Made by a program: the position numbers and the translations under genes. Of a stretch of DNA of 64,000 nt, positions 1 to 9,837 are shown in pieces. The stretch is taken from the NCBI GenBank assembly GCA_030690945.1, contig JAUYFM010000015.1, positions 42,111-106,110 on the forward strand, read 5' to 3'. The notes below the pieces were generated by a model, which saw only the letters and a list, made by a program, of their open reading frames with translations, was not told where the DNA came from and searched no databases. Source of the DNA: Smithellaceae bacterium. Lineage in GTDB: Bacteria > Desulfobacterota > Syntrophia > Syntrophales > Smithellaceae. Each line of letters begins with the position of its first letter. Within the stretch, counting starts at the first letter, position 1.

Positions 1-1338
<1,338 letters not shown>

Positions 1339-1453
1339 GGTTTGAATTTTAACTTGCCTTGCTTCCAAAGTCAAATTAAAAGCTTTTTTAAGGAAAAAGA
1401 TCAATAAATAACACTTGTATTTTTTTAATCTTACCGTTAATAATCCGCCAAAG

Positions 1454-1951
1454 ATGATGAACAAAAATAAAGTCAAAATAGGCGTGTTGTCTGATACGCA
1501 TATTTCCGGGTATGACGAGAACTTAAAGAAAATTATTGAGGAACACTTTTTTGATGTTGACCTGATCTTTCATGCCGGAGATTTAGTTGATTTGTCAGTC
1601 CTAACGCTTTTCGGTGATAAAGAGGTTCGAGCGGTCTGCGGCAATATGGACAACCACCGCGTGAGAGAGGAACTGCCTCAGCAGTTGCTGATGGACATCA
1701 ACGGATTTAAAATCGGGCTGATTCATGGCTGGGGCGAACCTTCAGGGATGGTGAGAAGACTGCTGGACAAACTGGGTAAGCTCGATTGCATTGTGTTCGG
1801 CCATACACATTATCCGGAAAACAGGACCATCGACGGCGTTTACTTTTTTAATCCGGGTTCGGCAGTCGATAAACGCTTCGCAAAATCCAGAAGCATCGGA
1901 ATACTGGAAGTAGGCCCGGATTTAAAAGGCAGGATTATAACTATAAAATAA
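1454..1951 (+). CDS. Metallophosphoesterase, YfcE/MJ0936-type phosphodiesterase
   Basis: This is a cytoplasmic calcineurin-like phosphoesterase of about 165 aa, the normal length for the YfcE/MJ0936 (COG0622) group, whose members hydrolyse phosphodiester model substrates in a metal-dependent way. Visible metal-binding motifs in order are SDTH (residues about 13-16), HAGD (about 46-49), GNMDNH (about 73), LIHGWG (about 99-104) and FGHTH (about 121-125). An ATG pair at 1454/1457 is the likely start; 13 upstream in-frame codons look non-coding. The gene is divergent from the ligA pair and is followed after 30 bases by a HIT hydrolase gene, so the two may be co-transcribed. The physiological substrate is not known. 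Confidence 0.88.
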   Translation: MMNKNKVKIGVLSDTHISGYDENLKKIIEEHFFDVDLIFHAGDLVDLSVLTLFGDKEVRAVCGNMDNHRVREELPQQLLMDINGFKIGLIHGWGEPSGMVRRLLDKLGKLDCIVFGHTHYPENRTIDGVYFFNPGSAVDKRFAKSRSIGILEVGPDLKGRIITIK

Positions 1952-1981
1952 TGGGGTCAACAATCATCGGGTGTTGGAAAT

Positions 1982-2467
1982 ATGGAAACAATGTTTGCTC
2001 CCTGGCGGATGGAGTATCTCGTGGGTGAAAAACAAGACGGATGTGTGTTTTGTAAATGCTCAACTCGATGCGATGATTATGTCGTGTTTGAAGGAAAGAC
2101 CTGTTTTGTAATGTTGAACCGGTATCCCTATGTCGGCGGCCACCTTATGATTATTCCGCAGAGACATCTGGGCGGCATTGAAGAACTCACATCCGAAGAA
2201 CGCATGGAAATATTCGCCCTAATGGATAAAGCCGTCAAAGTACTGAAAGAAGCCATGAATCCGCATGGTTTTAATATCGGCATGAATTTGGGCAAGGCAG
2301 CCGGCGCCGGCATTGCCGAACATGTTCATGTCCATATCATCCCGCGCTGGGACGGTGATACCAATTTTATGAGTGTGGTCGGCAATGTCCGCGTAATCCC
2401 GGAGGATCTGGTGACAACCGCCGCAAAACTGGCGCCTCTTTTTAAAAAATATTCGCAGGAGGTTTAA
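1982..2467 (+). CDS. HIT-family hydrolase/nucleotidyltransferase (Ap4A phosphorylase-like)
   Basis: This histidine-triad protein of 161 aa carries the catalytic HVHVH triad followed by IIPRW (residues about 114-123) and an N-terminal CVFC pair (C21, C24), as in zinc-binding HIT proteins of the Ap4A-phosphorylase/adenylyl-hydrolase type. The family acts on dinucleoside polyphosphates or AMP conjugates through a histidyl-nucleotide intermediate in the cytoplasm. The start APWRMEYL is the usual beginning of this bacterial subgroup. The lapA-like gene starts 5 bases after the stop, suggesting an operon of phosphoesterase, HIT and lapA. The exact substrate cannot be read from the sequence. Confidence 0.9.
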   Translation: METMFAPWRMEYLVGEKQDGCVFCKCSTRCDDYVVFEGKTCFVMLNRYPYVGGHLMIIPQRHLGGIEELTSEERMEIFALMDKAVKVLKEAMNPHGFNIGMNLGKAAGAGIAEHVHVHIIPRWDGDTNFMSVVGNVRVIPEDLVTTAAKLAPLFKKYSQEV

Positions 2468-2472
2468 ACTCG

Positions 2473-2832
2473 ATGAAAATATTTTATTTAATTCTCACCA
2501 TCATTTTCGCTTTTTTTATTGTTACCTTTTCACAATTCAATTCCGCGCTTGTAACCATAAAGTACTACTCCATACAGGATATTGTTGTTCCGGCTTATAT
2601 GCTTATTTTTGTTGCCTTGCTGGTGGGTGTCATCATTACGGGGTTGTTAGGCGTGATGGAGAGGTTTCGCCTGAATCGCACGATAAGCCGTCTGAATAAA
2701 ACGATCAGAGATTTGCGCAAGGAACTACGGGAGAATGAAGCGCCACCGATGATTGAAGACCGAAAAAAAGATATCCAATCCCTCATCATGAATGAAGAAC
2801 CAAGATCCATGACCGACCGTTCCCTACAATGA
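2473..2832 (+). CDS. LapA-domain (DUF1049) inner-membrane protein
   Basis: This 119-aa protein has two hydrophobic segments (residues about 3-22 and 38-62) separated by a short periplasmic loop, then a charged cytoplasmic coiled-coil-like tail (RLNRTISRLNKTIRDLRKEL). That is the layout of the LapA/YciS (DUF1049) family. In E. coli, LapA works with LapB in envelope lipopolysaccharide assembly control; no lapB-like gene is adjacent here. The gene is tightly spaced after the HIT gene, and its last 9 bases overlap the convergent mog-like gene. Family assignment rests on topology and length, with function inferred only from the family. Confidence 0.75.
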   Translation: MKIFYLILTIIFAFFIVTFSQFNSALVTIKYYSIQDIVVPAYMLIFVALLVGVIITGLLGVMERFRLNRTISRLNKTIRDLRKELRENEAPPMIEDRKKDIQSLIMNEEPRSMTDRSLQ

Positions 2833-3318
2833 CGTTGCGCAGTCGCGGTTATCGCCTCTGATTTTTTCGATGGCATGTTGAAGCGCGGGTAAAATGGCGG
2901 CCAGGTTTTCTTGGGCGCCTTTTGGGCTTCCGGGGAGATTGATAATCAGACAGCGGCCGCGAATGCCCACGATCGCGCGGGAAATCATGGCATGCGGGGT
3001 GACCTTGCTGCTGGCGATGCGCATGGCTTCGGCCATGCCGGGAACTTCCTTATCAATGACTTTCAGCGTGGCGTCCGGCGTGAGATCACGCGGGCTGACC
3101 CCCGTGCCGCCCGTGGTCAGAATCACATCCAGTTTTTCCACATCGGCGAATTGAATAATCGCTTTTTGTATCTGGTCAACTTCGTCAGGAATGATGAGGG
3201 TATGTTTTATATCAATAGCGGCGCCCGCAAGCATTTCTGCTATTGCGGGGCCGCTTTTATCTTCCCGTTTGCCCTGCGAGCCTTTATCGCTCACCGTGAT
3301 GATTCCGGCGTTGAACAT
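2824..3318 (-). CDS. MogA/MoaB-family molybdopterin adenylyltransferase
   Basis: This 164-aa cytoplasmic protein matches the MoaB/Mog fold that adenylylates molybdopterin before metal insertion. Diagnostic motifs are the N-terminal GIITVSDKGSQGKREDKSG, the substrate-binding TTGGTGVSPRD (residues about 68-78), a DATLKVIDKEVPGMAEAMR segment, and the C-terminal INLPGSPKGAQENL. Length fits the single-domain Mog/MoaB class, not MoeA. The start ATG lies 2 bases after the stop of the EF-G-like gene upstream on the same strand, so the two probably share a transcript. Molybdenum- or tungsten-cofactor enzymes such as formate dehydrogenase, typical of syntrophs, would be the consumers; none is in the window. 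Confidence 0.9.
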   Translation of the reverse strand: MFNAGIITVSDKGSQGKREDKSGPAIAEMLAGAAIDIKHTLIIPDEVDQIQKAIIQFADVEKLDVILTTGGTGVSPRDLTPDATLKVIDKEVPGMAEAMRIASSKVTPHAMISRAIVGIRGRCLIINLPGSPKGAQENLAAILPALQHAIEKIRGDNRDCATSL

Positions 3319-3320
3319 TA

Positions 3321-5399
3321 TTAGTCTTCTTCTTTTTTCGATTCGGCAATAATTTTGTCCGCGATATAGGAGGGAACTTCTTCATAATGCGAATCGGTAT
3401 AGGTGAAGTTTCCGCGTCCGCTGGTCATGGAGCGCAGATCGGGAGCATACTTTAATATTTCCGCCATAGGCACCTGACCTTTAATCACCTGATTGGTGCC
3501 ACTGGTGTCCATGCCCAGAACGCGTCCCCGGCGGCTGTTGAGATCACCGATAACATCGCCCATGTATTCATCAGGAACTTCAATGGCAATATTGACAATG
3601 GGCTCCAGCAGGATTGGCTGACACTCCATGACGCCTTTTTGAAAGGCCATGGAACCGGCAATTTTAAAGGCCATTTCCGAAGAATCTACGGTATGATAGG
3701 AACCGAAAACAAGGGATATCCTGAAATCCACCACAGGATAACCGGCCAGAACGCCTTTGGCGGCAGCTTCCACAATACCTTTGTCTACGGCCGGGCGGTA
3801 TTGCCCCGGAATAACGCCACCAACGATTTTATCCAGGAATTCATAGCCTCCGCCGCGTGGCATGGGCTCAATGTCGATTGTACAATCACCGAACTGGCCG
3901 CGTCCGCCGGACTGCTTCTTGTATCGGCCCTGAACGTTGGTTTTTCCTTTAATGGTTTCAAAATAGGGGACTTTCGGTGTGTTCAGATTGACTTCGACAC
4001 CGAATTTTCTTTTCATCTTCTCAATGTTGACTTCAATATGCACCTGACCCATGCCGGAGAGGATCATTTCTTTGGTCTGAACGTTGCGGGAGAAGACAAT
4101 GGTTGGATCTTCCTCCGTAAGACGGTGAATGGTGGAGGCGATCTTGTCTTCATCGCCTCTGGATTTCGGTTCAACGGCAAAAGACATGATCGGGGGCGGG
4201 ACAGCGACTTTGGCAAAGATGATGGGGGACTTTTCGTGGCTCAGTGTATCACCGGTGACGGTTTCCTTCAGTTTGGCGACGCCGGCAATGTCACCGGGAA
4301 TTAGAACTTCCGCCTGTTTCTGATTTTTGCCTTCCAGAAAGAAAATATGCCCGAATTTCTCCGTAATTTTTTTTGAAGAGTTGTAAACGGCAGTATCGGA
4401 ATTAAGTTTTCCTGAATAGACACGGAATAATGTCAACCGGCCCGCGTAAGGATCGGCAATGGTTTTGAAGACAATTGCGGAAAAAGGAGCATCTTCCGAA
4501 GGCTGTCTTTCTTCTGTTTTATCTGTGCCCGGTTTTGTGCCTTTAACCGGTCCACGGTCAACAGGTGATGCGAAAGAACTGACGGCTATATCCATCAGCA
4601 TGGTGATGCCGATGCCTTTGACGGCTGAACCGCAAATGACGGGGATAATACTTCCTGACGTCACGCCTTTTTTTAAACCGGACTTGAGTTCTTCCGCGGA
4701 AAGTTCGCCGGCTTCCAGGTATTTGTTCATCAGTTCGTCGTCCGCTTCCGCGATGTCTTCGACCATGGAACCGCGCATCATGCTGGCTTCATCCATCAGG
4801 TCCTCCGGAATGTCAGACGCCTTGCCAACGCCTTTGTTGTCGGCAAAAGTATAAGCCTTCATGGTGATCAAATCAATTATACCTTGAAATTTATCTTCCG
4901 CCCCGATAGGCAGGCAGATCGGGGTTGCTTTTTTCTTAAGTTTTGTTTTGATGCTTTCCAGCACTTTGTTGAAATCAGCTCTTTCGCGATCCATTCGATT
5001 GATGAAAATCATGCGGGGGAGGGAATATTCGTCAGCCAGCTCCCAGACTTTTTGTGTCTGGAATTCAACGCCGCCAACCGAGTCAATAATCACGACCGCG
5101 TTATCCACAATGCTCATCGAGCACTTAATATCAAAGGTAAAGTTAGAGTCGCCCGGCGTGTCCACGATATTGATTTTATGTTTGTCCCATTCGACAAAAT
5201 TGGCTGCCGATGAGATTGAAACATGCTTTTTTTGTTCTTCCGGTTCATAATCCATAGTGGACGAGCCGTCATCAACACGGCCCAGCCGTTCATTTTTTCC
5301 GGAAACATATAAAAGTGATTCACAAAGAGAGGTTTTACCTGTGCCGCCGTGACCGATGACGGCCATATTTCTGAGAGATTTGGATTCGTACTTTGCCAT
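3321..5399 (-). CDS. EF-G-like translational GTPase (EF-G II / FusA2-like)
   Basis: This 692-aa EF-G paralogue has the full EF-G domain order. G1 is GHGGTGKT (residues 16-23) and G4 is NRMD. G3 reads DTPGD, whereas EF-G normally has DTPGH; that histidine is the catalytic residue for GTP hydrolysis on the ribosome. Domains III-V follow (GMGQVHIEVNIEKMKRKFGVE; RGRVLGMD). The start is placed at the ATG at 5399, preceded by AAAGGAG; 19 further upstream codons are unlikely to be used. A separate, more EF-G1-like gene lies at 9838, so this is probably not the main elongation factor. Family members can act in back-translocation, recycling or stress. It is followed after 2 bases by the mog-like gene. 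Confidence 0.88.
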   Translation of the reverse strand: MAKYESKSLRNMAVIGHGGTGKTSLCESLLYVSGKNERLGRVDDGSSTMDYEPEEQKKHVSISSAANFVEWDKHKINIVDTPGDSNFTFDIKCSMSIVDNAVVIIDSVGGVEFQTQKVWELADEYSLPRMIFINRMDRERADFNKVLESIKTKLKKKATPICLPIGAEDKFQGIIDLITMKAYTFADNKGVGKASDIPEDLMDEASMMRGSMVEDIAEADDELMNKYLEAGELSAEELKSGLKKGVTSGSIIPVICGSAVKGIGITMLMDIAVSSFASPVDRGPVKGTKPGTDKTEERQPSEDAPFSAIVFKTIADPYAGRLTLFRVYSGKLNSDTAVYNSSKKITEKFGHIFFLEGKNQKQAEVLIPGDIAGVAKLKETVTGDTLSHEKSPIIFAKVAVPPPIMSFAVEPKSRGDEDKIASTIHRLTEEDPTIVFSRNVQTKEMILSGMGQVHIEVNIEKMKRKFGVEVNLNTPKVPYFETIKGKTNVQGRYKKQSGGRGQFGDCTIDIEPMPRGGGYEFLDKIVGGVIPGQYRPAVDKGIVEAAAKGVLAGYPVVDFRISLVFGSYHTVDSSEMAFKIAGSMAFQKGVMECQPILLEPIVNIAIEVPDEYMGDVIGDLNSRRGRVLGMDTSGTNQVIKGQVPMAEILKYAPDLRSMTSGRGNFTYTDSHYEEVPSYIADKIIAESKKEED

Positions 5400-5576
5400 G
5401 AAAACTCCTTTCAATATCTCAACAAGATCCTCAAAAGATCTGATGAAACGGGTCATTCAGAATGCGGGGATGTTTAGCCTATCCGGCAACTAAAATCAAG
5501 ATAATTTTCAACTTCTGACGATTTCCGGAGCTTCTTTTGCCTGATGATGCCGGCATTTAAACAGGCAGAGAGGCGT

Positions 5577-7274
5577 TTATCTTTTCTGCAGATTTTTTTC
5601 ACCCAGCTTCATGGGATAAAATACTGCAAAAACGCAAAGAAACAACGCAAAAGCGAAGGAAAGGGCAAACCAGAGAATTTGTATCCAGGAAAAGCCGTAA
5701 CCGTGAATTCTGGATGTAAATATTTTATAAACCGGGCCTGCTTCCAGGATAATGACCAAAGCAATCAGACCAAAACTAAGCAGCATAAAAAGCACGCCCC
5801 CGAAACTGGTCACCGATAGTGCCGGATTTTCCGATTTAAAATCAGGATAACGGGCGCCCAGTCCTACGGCGAGCGCGACGACAGCGGGAACAAGACAAAA
5901 TATTGTCAGGACGGATAAAAACATCATAAACGGCGTAACCCCAAGCAAAATATTGGAAACGACAATCAGGAATTCCGATAGAATAAGCAGCGGTGTGTAG
6001 TAGAGAAAAAACTTAATCCAGAGGAATGTTTTAATGGAAACAGGCGCTGATTGAATAATCCAGAAAGCTTCCCCTTCCATGCTGACGGCCGGAAAAACAA
6101 AACGGGCGGCGATGGCCGAAAGCACAAAAGCGGCCAGCCCCACATTCAAAAAAGAAAAGACATTTTGGAGATAGACCGTTTTGATGGGCGATCGATCCAG
6201 CGGCAGGACAGAGAAATTATACAGATAAACAACAATCAACGCGCAGATTAAAAACAATTGCGGCCATTGTGTGGAATCGCGAAAGAAGGAGCGAATTTCC
6301 TTAATGGCGAAAGCTTTTGCCGGACGCGAAAGAAAATTCAACAGTCCTTCCCAATGGTGTCCACGGAATTTAACCGGTGCGAAAAGCCTTTTGGCTGTTG
6401 TCTGAGCGCGGGAGAAGCCGCGAAAGTAGATGGCGCTTGCGGCCATTTCATTTAAAAAAATAAGGAAAAAAACACAGCTGGCCGAAAGAGACAGGTTAAA
6501 TAACGAATTTGTCCATTCACTTTTCAAGGCAAAACGCACAGCATCCGTTATCCAAGTGGTGGGCAGAAACGGTAAATTGAGCGTCTGCATTGAATTCAAA
6601 TAAAGGACAACTGAGGCAAAACTGTCAGGATTGACAAGTTGTTCCGGCCGGATCATCCTCAAAACAATCACAAGCAACAGCGCCAGCAAAACGCCCAGGA
6701 TGACAAAAAGGGTGCGAATTTTTCCCGCAGGCAGCACAGCCGCACCCAATAAGACAAGAAGACTGCTTGCGGCCGAGGCCATCAGGCACAGGCACACAAT
6801 CGCGCAAAGCGCAATCAGATAAAAAACGATGCCGGCCTGGTAGACCAGCCCGTAAGACATAAAAACGGGAAGACTGAAAGCCACTACCATCCAGGAGGAA
6901 TCAAAGGCGCTGCTAAGCCAGCGAGAAAAGAAAATATCCTTGATCGCAACCGGCAGAGAATGCAGTAAAGATAAGTCGCGGCTCAGATACAGGTGAGACA
7001 GGATGTTGATAATGCTGCTGAACAGTAAAAGGGTGAAGAAGGTGATGATCATCATGGAAAGAAGTTTCATGGCCAGGATGTCGCCAAAATCCTGCACACT
7101 CTGAAAGTAAGTCAAAACACGGTAAAATATTAAAAAGGCGCCTATCCAGAAAGTGAGGCCGATAAACGTGAACAGGAAAAGCCGCGGACGGCGATTATTT
7201 TGCGTACCCGGCCTCAATCCATTTCCGGCAGAAAGCAGCCGTGGTCTCAATAGGGTTAACAATACATTCTTCAT
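5577..7274 (-). CDS. ABC-2-type exporter membrane subunit, large
   Basis: This 565-aa polytopic membrane protein has about 12 hydrophobic segments in two halves separated by a cytoplasmic stretch (residues about 270-310, basic). It starts 4 bases after the stop of an ABC ATPase on the same strand, which identifies it as the permease of that exporter. The C-terminal half contains the PSMEGEAFWIIQSAPVS-like region seen in putative ABC-2 exporters of this size. The transported molecule is unknown. The transglutaminase-like gene upstream in the same operon suggests a link to envelope peptide or protein processing. There is a gap of about 180 bases before the EF-G-like gene. Confidence 0.8.
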   Translation of the reverse strand: MKNVLLTLLRPRLLSAGNGLRPGTQNNRRPRLFLFTFIGLTFWIGAFLIFYRVLTYFQSVQDFGDILAMKLLSMMIITFFTLLLFSSIINILSHLYLSRDLSLLHSLPVAIKDIFFSRWLSSAFDSSWMVVAFSLPVFMSYGLVYQAGIVFYLIALCAIVCLCLMASAASSLLVLLGAAVLPAGKIRTLFVILGVLLALLLVIVLRMIRPEQLVNPDSFASVVLYLNSMQTLNLPFLPTTWITDAVRFALKSEWTNSLFNLSLSASCVFFLIFLNEMAASAIYFRGFSRAQTTAKRLFAPVKFRGHHWEGLLNFLSRPAKAFAIKEIRSFFRDSTQWPQLFLICALIVVYLYNFSVLPLDRSPIKTVYLQNVFSFLNVGLAAFVLSAIAARFVFPAVSMEGEAFWIIQSAPVSIKTFLWIKFFLYYTPLLILSEFLIVVSNILLGVTPFMMFLSVLTIFCLVPAVVALAVGLGARYPDFKSENPALSVTSFGGVLFMLLSFGLIALVIILEAGPVYKIFTSRIHGYGFSWIQILWFALSFAFALFLCVFAVFYPMKLGEKNLQKR

Positions 7275-7278
7275 GAGC

Positions 7279-8004
7279 TTATGCTTCCCGAACTAACGTT
7301 AAAAACACTTCTTCCAGTCTGGCTTCGCCGGTTTTAGCGACAAGATTTAACTCAGCGATGGTGCCTTGTGCTAAAAGCGTTCCTTTATGGATAACGCCGA
7401 TTCTATCGCACAGATCCTCGGCGAGACTCAGCGTATGCGTAGAGACAAAGACGGTTACGTTTTGCGCGGCCAGTTCTTTAAGAATATCCTTGACCATACG
7501 TACGGCCTCGGGATCAAGGCCGACCATCGGCTCGTCAATGATCATCACTTTCGGATCATGGAGCAGTGCCGCGGCAATAATCAATCTTTGCTTCATGCCG
7601 TGAGAATAAGCCTCAATGATTTCGTTCGCCCATTCCCAAAGCGCAAATTGTTTTAAAAGCTCCTCCGATTTTCGTAAGAGACCTTGAGTCTCAACATTAT
7701 ATAAATCAGCAATGAATTTAAGAAACTCCATGCCGGTGAGTTTTTCATAAAGAAACGGTCTGTCCGGCACAAAGCCGATAATCTTTTTTGCTGTAACCGG
7801 GTTTTTTTTTAGATCGATCCCGGCAATAATAATACTTCCGGCTGTCGGCTCGATAATGCCACCCATCATCCGGATGGTTGTGGTTTTGCCCGCGCCGTTG
7901 GGTCCGATGAATCCATAAATTTCTCCGGCGGCCACATTCAAGCTCAAATGGTTCACGGCCAGTGTTGTTCCGTAATCTTTGGTCAGGTTTGTAAGTTCAA
8001 TCAT
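7279..8004 (-). CDS. ABC transporter ATP-binding subunit (ABC-2 type, CcmA-like)
   Basis: This 241-aa nucleotide-binding subunit has Walker A GPNGAGKT (residues 34-41), Q-loop region FVPDRPFLYEKLTG, a signature-like YSHGMKQRL (about 133-141, replacing LSGGQ), Walker B VMIIDEPMVGLD and a switch histidine in STHTLSLAE. The first codons overlap the end of the transglutaminase-like gene (8 bases), and the permease gene follows after 4 bases, so all three are one operon. It energises export by the adjacent membrane subunit. Substrate unknown. Confidence 0.93.
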   Translation of the reverse strand: MIELTNLTKDYGTTLAVNHLSLNVAAGEIYGFIGPNGAGKTTTIRMMGGIIEPTAGSIIIAGIDLKKNPVTAKKIIGFVPDRPFLYEKLTGMEFLKFIADLYNVETQGLLRKSEELLKQFALWEWANEIIEAYSHGMKQRLIIAAALLHDPKVMIIDEPMVGLDPEAVRMVKDILKELAAQNVTVFVSTHTLSLAEDLCDRIGVIHKGTLLAQGTIAELNLVAKTGEARLEEVFLTLVREA

Positions 8005-9463
8005 TTTTTGTGGATGTGACCTCCAGTTTTATTTTACCCATGACGCCCAGTAAATCCAGTTGTTCGCCGCCTTCGCCGCGTGCCAGCCGGATATGCGTGA
8101 CGTCGGCCGGAATCTGGTTAAAAACAGCGTCAGCGGTAACCCATTGTCCAATATAGGCCAGATTCCAGGCATGATAATAGAAGCGGCCATTGAGATAAAC
8201 CAATCCGGTTTCAATCTGCGCGGGAATACCCGCGGCGCGAAGCAGTGCGGCGGTTAAAACCGCATGTTCATTACAATCACCTTGCTTGTTTTTTAAAACT
8301 TCCAACGCGTTGGGCACGGACAACACCGGTTTCTTTTCTATCGAGCGATAAACCCATTGAACGATTTTTTGAAGCTTGATCTGTGGACTGTCCGTGTGAA
8401 AAACAATTTTTTCCACCTGCGTTTTTATTTGCGGGGCGTGGGATTGAACAAGCGGTGACGGATGTAAATACTTCTGAAAGACTGCGGGTATGTTGTTTTC
8501 TGACGCTACATAAGGATATGGCTCTTTGGTAATCGTTAAAATATCCTGATGGAATTTTTGCCGGCCGCCTTGAAGAAGGAGCGCCGAATTATGAATGCCG
8601 TCAATTTTGATTTCTATGCCCGTTAATTTTGATGGATTGGCGATATTTCGATTGGAGGGAATCGAAGCGATTTGCGTAAAATCAACACCACCAGCTGCGA
8701 TTCCTTCCCGCGCTTGCTCGGCGCTGACCTTTTCCATGGAAAGCCCCAGTATTCCTGTTTCTTTTAATACTTCGCCATCTTTTGCCAACCAGGCACAATT
8801 TTTAGCGCCCATAAAATCGGCGCAGAATTTTTGTGTCAAAACGCGTTTTTCCATAGTCAGGATAATCTCATCCGCGTTGCGGGTGACGGATATTTTGCGT
8901 ATGCCAAGAGTGGACGGATCAAAAATACTGAAGTCGCGGGTTTTATCTTTTTCCAGACCGGCAGAGAATGCCGCCTCGTAAATATTGCCGCTAATATGGG
9001 GAATTTCTTTAATCGGGACAACAGTTTTTTCCTCGGCAGGGGGAAGACCGGTATATAAAGTAAGTTTATCTTTGTTCACATAGCCTCTGGCAATAAACCG
9101 AAACAAACTGGAATTAAGCTCGAAATTGAAAGAAGAAAAGGACATATCGGGATTAAGCTCTGTCTCAGTAGATAAATTGAGCGCTTGCACGACGCCCATC
9201 GTGTTAATCTGCATGGTGACAGATTCCTCGGTCTGGAAGCGGCCATTTCCCAGTGTGTTGAACTTGCGATGTATTACACCGATTTTTTTCTTATTTTGAT
9301 AAATATTCATCCAGGATTCGGGCGAACGTGAAATTTCAACCTTTTGACGAACCGGGTTGTCCTCTGGTTTTTCTTTGAACAACTCCAGGCGCACGACCAG
9401 CAGACTAAGAAAAACCAGAGTAATTACAATGCCCCAGACTATGTTCCATTTTATCTTTGCCAT
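7997..9463 (-). CDS. Membrane-anchored transglutaminase-like cysteine protein
   Basis: This protein of about 488 aa has one N-terminal membrane anchor (residues about 8-27, IVWGIVITLVFLSLLVV), a long extracytoplasmic beta-rich middle region, and a C-terminal transglutaminase-like (papain-fold) domain. The presumed catalytic triad is visible: Cys in QGDCNEHA, His in YYHAWN and Asp in TADAVFN. Such domains in bacteria are usually proteases or amide-bond enzymes. Start is set at ATG 9463 (MAKIKW); 25 more in-frame codons extend to 9538. It is the first gene of an operon with an ABC exporter, overlapping the ATPase gene, so it probably processes or senses the exported substrate. Actual reaction unknown. 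Confidence 0.82.
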   Translation of the reverse strand: MAKIKWNIVWGIVITLVFLSLLVVRLELFKEKPEDNPVRQKVEISRSPESWMNIYQNKKKIGVIHRKFNTLGNGRFQTEESVTMQINTMGVVQALNLSTETELNPDMSFSSFNFELNSSLFRFIARGYVNKDKLTLYTGLPPAEEKTVVPIKEIPHISGNIYEAAFSAGLEKDKTRDFSIFDPSTLGIRKISVTRNADEIILTMEKRVLTQKFCADFMGAKNCAWLAKDGEVLKETGILGLSMEKVSAEQAREGIAAGGVDFTQIASIPSNRNIANPSKLTGIEIKIDGIHNSALLLQGGRQKFHQDILTITKEPYPYVASENNIPAVFQKYLHPSPLVQSHAPQIKTQVEKIVFHTDSPQIKLQKIVQWVYRSIEKKPVLSVPNALEVLKNKQGDCNEHAVLTAALLRAAGIPAQIETGLVYLNGRFYYHAWNLAYIGQWVTADAVFNQIPADVTHIRLARGEGGEQLDLLGVMGKIKLEVTSTKND

Positions 9464-9578
9464 GTTCGCCAATCTTTCTGAAATATTAGAGTGAATGACT
9501 ATGGCTTGGATTATAGCGGCAGGATTGCCTCCGGTCAACAGGCAGTATTGGAATATGTGATTATATCAAAACATTAGC

Positions 9579-9607
9579 TTGACAAATTCCGTCTAAGAAT
9601 ATAGAAA
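9579..9607 (+). promoter_or_regulatory. Candidate sigma70 promoter upstream of the leader hairpin
   Basis: TTGACA at 9579-9584 is followed by a 17-base spacer and TAGAAA at 9602-9607. The -35 is perfect and the -10 matches moderately. Transcription would begin near 9614 and meet the U-tailed hairpin at 9645-9686 within about 75 bases. Confidence 0.45.
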
Positions 9608-9644
9608 ACCAAACTCTTATTACTAAGGCTCGATTACGGTGGAT

Positions 9645-9686
9645 CCCCCATCTGGCAGAGACTCTTCCAAATGCGGGGTTTTTTTT
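9645..9686 (+). terminator. Rho-independent terminator or attenuator in the spd-EF-G leader
   Basis: CCCCCAT (9645-9651) pairs with ATG(c)GGGG (9671-9678) with one bulged C. The enclosed sequence continues the stem with TGG/CCA and AGA/TCT, and eight T residues follow. It lies upstream of the EF-G gene, so it either attenuates that gene or ends a separate short RNA. Confidence 0.6.
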
Positions 9687-9768
9687 ATAGTGAGACCCGA
9701 GTTTCAGAAACGAAGTGCGCTGAAACGCGCAGGTCGAACTATCCCGCGAGCGAAGCGAGTAGAGGTAA

Positions 9769-9799
9769 TAGACACCTCACGTGAGGCGTGCAGTATGAT
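9769..9799 (+). promoter_or_regulatory. Possible second promoter with palindromic operator before spd-EF-G
   Basis: TAGACA (9769-9774) and TATGAT (9794-9799) flank a perfect 12-bp palindrome CCTCACGTGAGG (9775-9786). The 19-base spacer is long for sigma70. A palindrome filling the spacer would be well placed for a repressor, or an activator that unwinds a long spacer. Speculative. Confidence 0.3.
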
Positions 9800-9837
9800 A
9801 AATAAAGATTGGTGTTTTTTTAGGAGAGGAAAGTAAA

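Larger units (their letters stand above)
9464..9837. other. Non-coding region between divergent transglutaminase and spd-EF-G genes
   Basis: No gene is seen in these about 370 bases. On the + strand the region holds, in order, a TTGACA element (9579), a U-tailed hairpin (9645-9686), a hairpin with GTTTCAG/CTGAAAC arms (about 9701-9726), a repeat-like stretch rich in GCGAGCGAAGCGAG, a perfect 12-bp palindrome (9775-9786), a TATGAT element and a ribosome binding site (AGGAGAGGA) just before the EF-G start. Several of these are listed separately. Confidence 0.7.

Noticed and set aside
3639..4304. Long open frame on the + strand opposite the EF-G-like gene
   Set aside because: It is an antisense shadow of a well-conserved gene and has no domain of its own.
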